Under the pieces are notes generated by a model. That model saw only the letters and a list, made by a program, of their open reading frames with translations, searched no databases and was not told the DNA's origin. Shown piece after piece: positions 60,841-64,000 of a stretch of DNA of 64,000 bases; the first letter of the stretch is position 1, and the number at the start of each line of letters is the position of its first letter. The stretch is taken from contig NC_039519.1 in the NCBI RefSeq assembly GCF_003672135.1, positions 2,356,001 to 2,420,000 on the forward strand. The letters run 5' to 3'. Position numbers and translations under genes: made by a program. This DNA is from Ooceraea biroi. Lineage: Eukaryota; Arthropoda; Insecta; Hymenoptera; Formicidae.

Positions 60841-61147
60841 CGCGCCATGCCGCTAGGCAGCGCCAGTGTTGCATTCCACTCTGTGCGCGGCCGTCGCTCA
60901 CACGACCGTCACTATTTTCCTGGATCTCGTGTAGTGAGTGTCGCCTCTCGCGCCGACAACGCGCCGTGTCGAGGCGGTGATCGATTCCCCGACGGAGACA
61001 CGATACACCTCGACGATACCAGTGCTCGCGGATCCGTTCAGTGGTCCCGTGATCGTTCGGACCTGACGCGACCCAGTTTCGCGATCCCGACTCTGTGTAA
61101 ACACCGATTGGTTTAAAGTGCAGTGAGATTTATCAGTGTAAAACCAA
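60841..61147 (+). promoter_or_regulatory. Presumed 5' leader of noc
   Basis: The 300 bases before the start codon are CpG-rich and lead into AAACCAAATGG, a good insect start context. The real transcription start is not visible. An ATG at 60847 opens a separate 89-codon frame (60847-61116), which would be an upstream open frame if it is in the transcript. Confidence 0.4.
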
Positions 61148-61231
61148 ATGGTTGTGCTCGAGGAAGGCGGTATGCTGACTACTGGACATCATCAGTATTT
61201 ACAACCGGATTACCTTTCTCCGCTTCCGACG
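61148..61231 (+). CDS. noc: Zinc finger protein Noc, exon 1
   Basis: Exon 1 encodes the 28 residues MVVLEEGGMLTTGHHQYLQP through DYLSPLPT, the conserved start of Noc/Elbow proteins (QYLxPDYLxPLPT). The codon ACG ends at 61231, and the donor GTTGGT follows at 61232. It is a weak donor, but joining it in phase 0 to the acceptor TTGCAG (ending 61693) gives PLPT-LDAKKSPLALLA, exactly the family sequence. Reading on past the donor gives only 42 unrelated residues before a stop. The intron is 462 bases. The start codon is the first ATG in the frame and has a good context. Confidence 0.88.
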
Positions 61232-61693
61232 GTTGGTATTACAAGCGCATTGCTCATATTTTATTCATTTATTATGTTTCAATTGTTCCTCAAGTTGATC
61301 AGTTACGAATCGGAGCAAAGAGAACAATTTTCACGTCGGAATCAAATAAAGAATCACTAAAAGTAATGCGTTAGATATTTACGCATTTAAGTATTTACAG
61401 TTTAAACATAAATGCAAGAAATTCGAGGTTTTTTTTATCAGTGCTTTTCCGCTTCCTGTTAGGTTTTTAATAGAATCACTTCGCGATCCGACGGAACTTG
61501 AACGGAACGGAGCAGGAGTATCGTGTTGTTGGCTTCACGTTTATTTTCATTATACCTGATTCAGAAATATACATATATATTTCATTTTTTATGTAAATTT
61601 CATTTTTATATAAATTTTTTATATACAAGTAGCTGAAAGTCATTAATGTCTTTGTCAGCCTTGTTTAACATTTTCTTGTTTCTTGGGTTGCAG

Positions 61694-63124
61694 TTGGATG
61701 CGAAGAAGAGCCCGCTGGCGTTGCTCGCACAGACATGTAGTCAGATTGGCGCAGATACATCCGCGAAACCGCTCATCTCATCGTTGGAGAAGAATTCGAA
61801 GGGTATGAACATAGCCGCGAACGCCAAATCACCGCCGGCCGCGAAACTTGAGCGCAACACGCGCAGCAGTCCAACGGACGGCAAATCGCTAGCGTTCAAA
61901 CCGTACGAGACCAACGTCGTGACGAAGAAAATGTCGGACGACGGTAGACCCACGTCCAAAGCTAGTGTGCACAGTGTCAGTGGTCAGGACAGTGTTAGTG
62001 CTAGTGATGCGCATCCCGACAAAAAATCGTCCGGTAATCGTACGCCGGTTAGCCGAAAGTCCGCGTCGCCGAGCGGCCAAGCGACGGCAACGTCGACTAG
62101 TGGCACGCCGTCGGCCGACCGAAAGACCCCGGCAGATCGCGAGAAGACCGACGGCTCACCGCGGAGCAACAGTAGCAGTAACAACAACAGCACCAGCGGT
62201 AGCAGTAGCAGTAACAGCAGCAACAACAACAGCAACAACAGTGGCACCAGTCCTATCATCAGATCCGGAATGGAGATGCTCTCTGCGCATACGAAGGACA
62301 GCAATCTGGCCGCCTACAAACCGGGTCTTCCAGGATTCTCCGGCAATCCTCTCTGCTGTCCACCGGGTCTAGCCGAGAATCCGGCTTTCAGGCCACCATT
62401 CGCCGGCGCGTCGCCCTTTTCACATCATCAAGCCGCCGCGGCAGCGTTGCTAGGCTATCCGTCGGCCAGCCCGACTGGCGGCAATCCGTACTTGAGTTAT
62501 GCCCGCGTGAAGACTCCAGCCGGCGGTGAGGCTCTGGTACCGGTCTGCAAGGATCCCTATTGCACCGGTTGTCAGTACAGTATGCACAGTGCTCAAATTA
62601 TGATGGGCGCGGGCAGTTGTCCAAGCGGATGCACCCAGTGCGATCATCAGAAGTACGGACTGGCTATGGCGTTGTCGTCTCTGGGCCCAATGCCGCCTCC
62701 GTCGTTGTCGTATCCGTCCACACTGGCGGCTGGTGGCCGACCATACGTCTGCAGTTGGATCGCTGGCGAATCGTATTGCGGCAAGCGGTTTGCCACGTCG
62801 GAGGAACTGCTGCAGCATCTACGTAGTCACACAAGCTTAACCGGCGGTGATCATGCAGCCTCCGCGGCAGCTCTCCTCGGCAATCCTCATCCGCACCCGC
62901 TGTTGTCACCGTCTACCACGCTGCATCGTGCCAGCAGCGGCTCTTATCCGGCGCCGTCGTTGAGTCCACTCAGCGCCAGATATCATCCGTACGGCAAGCC
63001 GCCGCCGGGCCCGCTTCCGGCATCTCTGGCCGCCTCGCCATACAGTGCTTTCAACGCACTGGGACCGTATTATTCTCCATACGCGGTTTACGGGCAACGG
63101 ATTGGCGCTGCTGTACACCCTTAA
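61694..63124 (+). CDS. noc: Zinc finger protein Noc (NET family repressor), exon 2
   Basis: Noc and its sister Elbow are nuclear corepressors that shape tracheal branches, eye-head and appendages in Drosophila and work with Groucho. Together with exon 1 the protein has 504 residues, near the usual 500-550. In order: SPLALLA Sp-type motif (34-40); FKPY (96-99), reported as the Groucho-binding motif; a Ser/Thr-rich basic region; a Ser/Asn tract from AGC/AAC repeats (62164-62244); the buttonhead-like box CKDPYCTGC (313-321) followed by a second Cys cluster (CPSGCTQC); one C2H2 finger of the family's odd spacing, C381-x8-C390-x12-H403-x3-H407; and the conserved end ALGPYYSPYAVYGQR. The ATG at 61646 is in frame but lies in the intron and is not the start. 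Noc is preferred to Elbow because of the MVVLE start; this is from memory. Confidence 0.92.
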   Translation: MDAKKSPLALLAQTCSQIGADTSAKPLISSLEKNSKGMNIAANAKSPPAAKLERNTRSSPTDGKSLAFKPYETNVVTKKMSDDGRPTSKASVHSVSGQDSVSASDAHPDKKSSGNRTPVSRKSASPSGQATATSTSGTPSADRKTPADREKTDGSPRSNSSSNNNSTSGSSSSNSSNNNSNNSGTSPIIRSGMEMLSAHTKDSNLAAYKPGLPGFSGNPLCCPPGLAENPAFRPPFAGASPFSHHQAAAAALLGYPSASPTGGNPYLSYARVKTPAGGEALVPVCKDPYCTGCQYSMHSAQIMMGAGSCPSGCTQCDHQKYGLAMALSSLGPMPPPSLSYPSTLAAGGRPYVCSWIAGESYCGKRFATSEELLQHLRSHTSLTGGDHAASAAALLGNPHPHPLLSPSTTLHRASSGSYPAPSLSPLSARYHPYGKPPPGPLPASLAASPYSAFNALGPYYSPYAVYGQRIGAAVHP

Positions 63125-64000
63125 GATGGATAATATCAGAGTGCGGCGGCAGGATCTTGCGGAGGAAGCGCCCCCTTTTCTCCTTCAACTTCTCTCTGTC
63201 TCTTTCCTCCTGAGTGTACAATTGGAGAATGTGCAGACGAGTTCGCCGTCTACGAGACTGTTGTGTAAATAGCCCTGGTGTACAATACAAATTTATTTAA
63301 AAGAATTCTATATATGTATATATACATATAAATATATGTGTACATTGAAGATTATAATTAAAGTTTATGAAGCAATTTGACAGTGTAACGTTGCATCGCG
63401 AGACCATTCTCTTGCGGAATTTGACTATGATACGAGTAATACGCATCTCTATTAAACTCTGGTTACCATATAGGGAAGGACTACGTATCAACTGTAAGTT
63501 ATCGTCACAACTGCTGGATAAATCTTGCTCTCGCTCTCTCGTGAGACACCAAGACATGGGGAAATTACCGATCGCACCATCAAACTCGCAATAAAATCGC
63601 GTTCCATCCTTTTCTTTTCTGGAGAAATTTCTTTCGGCACTTATCACGATAGTCCTGGCTTTTGTATTAGTTGTACTAGTCTCGCGTTACAAGTGTGTTA
63701 AACTAACATCAATTATTTGGCATTGTATGCACGTATACTGTGAAGATTGTAAAGTGCGTATTACGAACACTATGTATGTTTTCCCAATGCTCTGCAAATG
63801 CGAGCCTTTCACGCTAATGCGTTCGATAGTGCGGCACCGTACGGACGGTCGCGCACATTCTATGTCCACGATATAACTGTGATATTACGCTCTACTTTTT
63901 CGCGATGAGCAGGAATATTGCTAACAAAGATATCTGAGATAAAACTGTAATGTTGTAATATATCATCATTGTCACTGTGTAGGACAAAACACCGATGCCG
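63125..64000 (+). other. Presumed 3' untranslated region of noc and flank
   Basis: No coding region follows the TAA at 63122-63124. A poly(A) signal AATAAA is at 63590-63595 and a weaker ATTAAA near 63357. The transcript may end after either, or run beyond the window. Confidence 0.45.

Noticed and set aside
61646..61693. ATG upstream of noc exon 2 as the start codon, giving a signal-peptide-like N-terminus
   Set aside because: Noc is nuclear, the family sequence begins exactly after TTGCAG, and exon 1 supplies the conserved start.
1..64000. CRISPR arrays, operons or bacterial genes
   Set aside because: No spaced direct-repeat array and no bacterial gene organisation; the spliced noc gene and insect transposons show a eukaryotic chromosome.

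Overview
The window looks like a piece of an insect chromosome, most likely from a hymenopteran and probably an ant. The reasons are the insect-type zinc-finger gene noc at the right end, the mix of mariner, PIF/Harbinger and TTAA- or TA-flanked miniature transposons, the abundance of CpG-rich sequence and CT/GA, TG and TA microsatellites, and a short TTAGG array of the arthropod telomere type. The species call is inference; no species-specific marker was found.

Genes are sparse. Only two host protein genes can be supported. At 61148-63124 (+) lies a two-exon gene for a NET-family zinc-finger repressor (noc, no ocelli; relative of elbow). A 28-codon first exon is joined to a 476-codon second exon that carries the SPLALLA, FKPY, CKDPYC and C2H2 signatures. 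At 40426-40971 (+) is a small intronless-looking gene for a secreted 181-residue protein built of about nine Val/Pro/Lys-rich repeats of roughly ten residues. I do not recognise its family. The roughly 60 kb left of noc otherwise looks like a gene desert of the kind that surrounds developmental transcription factors. It probably holds cis-regulatory DNA, but nothing in it can be assigned by eye.

The desert is littered with mobile DNA. From left to right: a TA-flanked 1.2 kb element with a pogo-like transposase start and six copies of a 14-bp motif (4562-5803); a possible TTAA-flanked MITE (6549-6793); a 1.06 kb palindrome made of two inverted copies of the 3' end of a Tc1/mariner-type transposon (15859-16916); one MITE inserted in the TTAA of another (17621-18471); an internally deleted PIF/Harbinger element that keeps the starts of both of its genes (41274-42037); a complete mariner with an intact 342-residue transposase and identical 31-bp ends (47153-48439); immediately next to it a 2.7 kb near-perfect palindrome of unknown family (48458-51165); a Penelope-type hammerhead-like motif (56366-56404); and a second, frameshifted mariner (58534-59808).

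Two internal tandem duplications of about 0.5 kb (near 7.1-7.7 kb and 32.1-32.7 kb) and several purine/pyrimidine tracts, including a GA-rich stretch about 0.7 kb before the noc start codon, are the other structures seen. No tRNA, rRNA or CRISPR was found. Most open frames elsewhere have no recognisable domain and look like chance.
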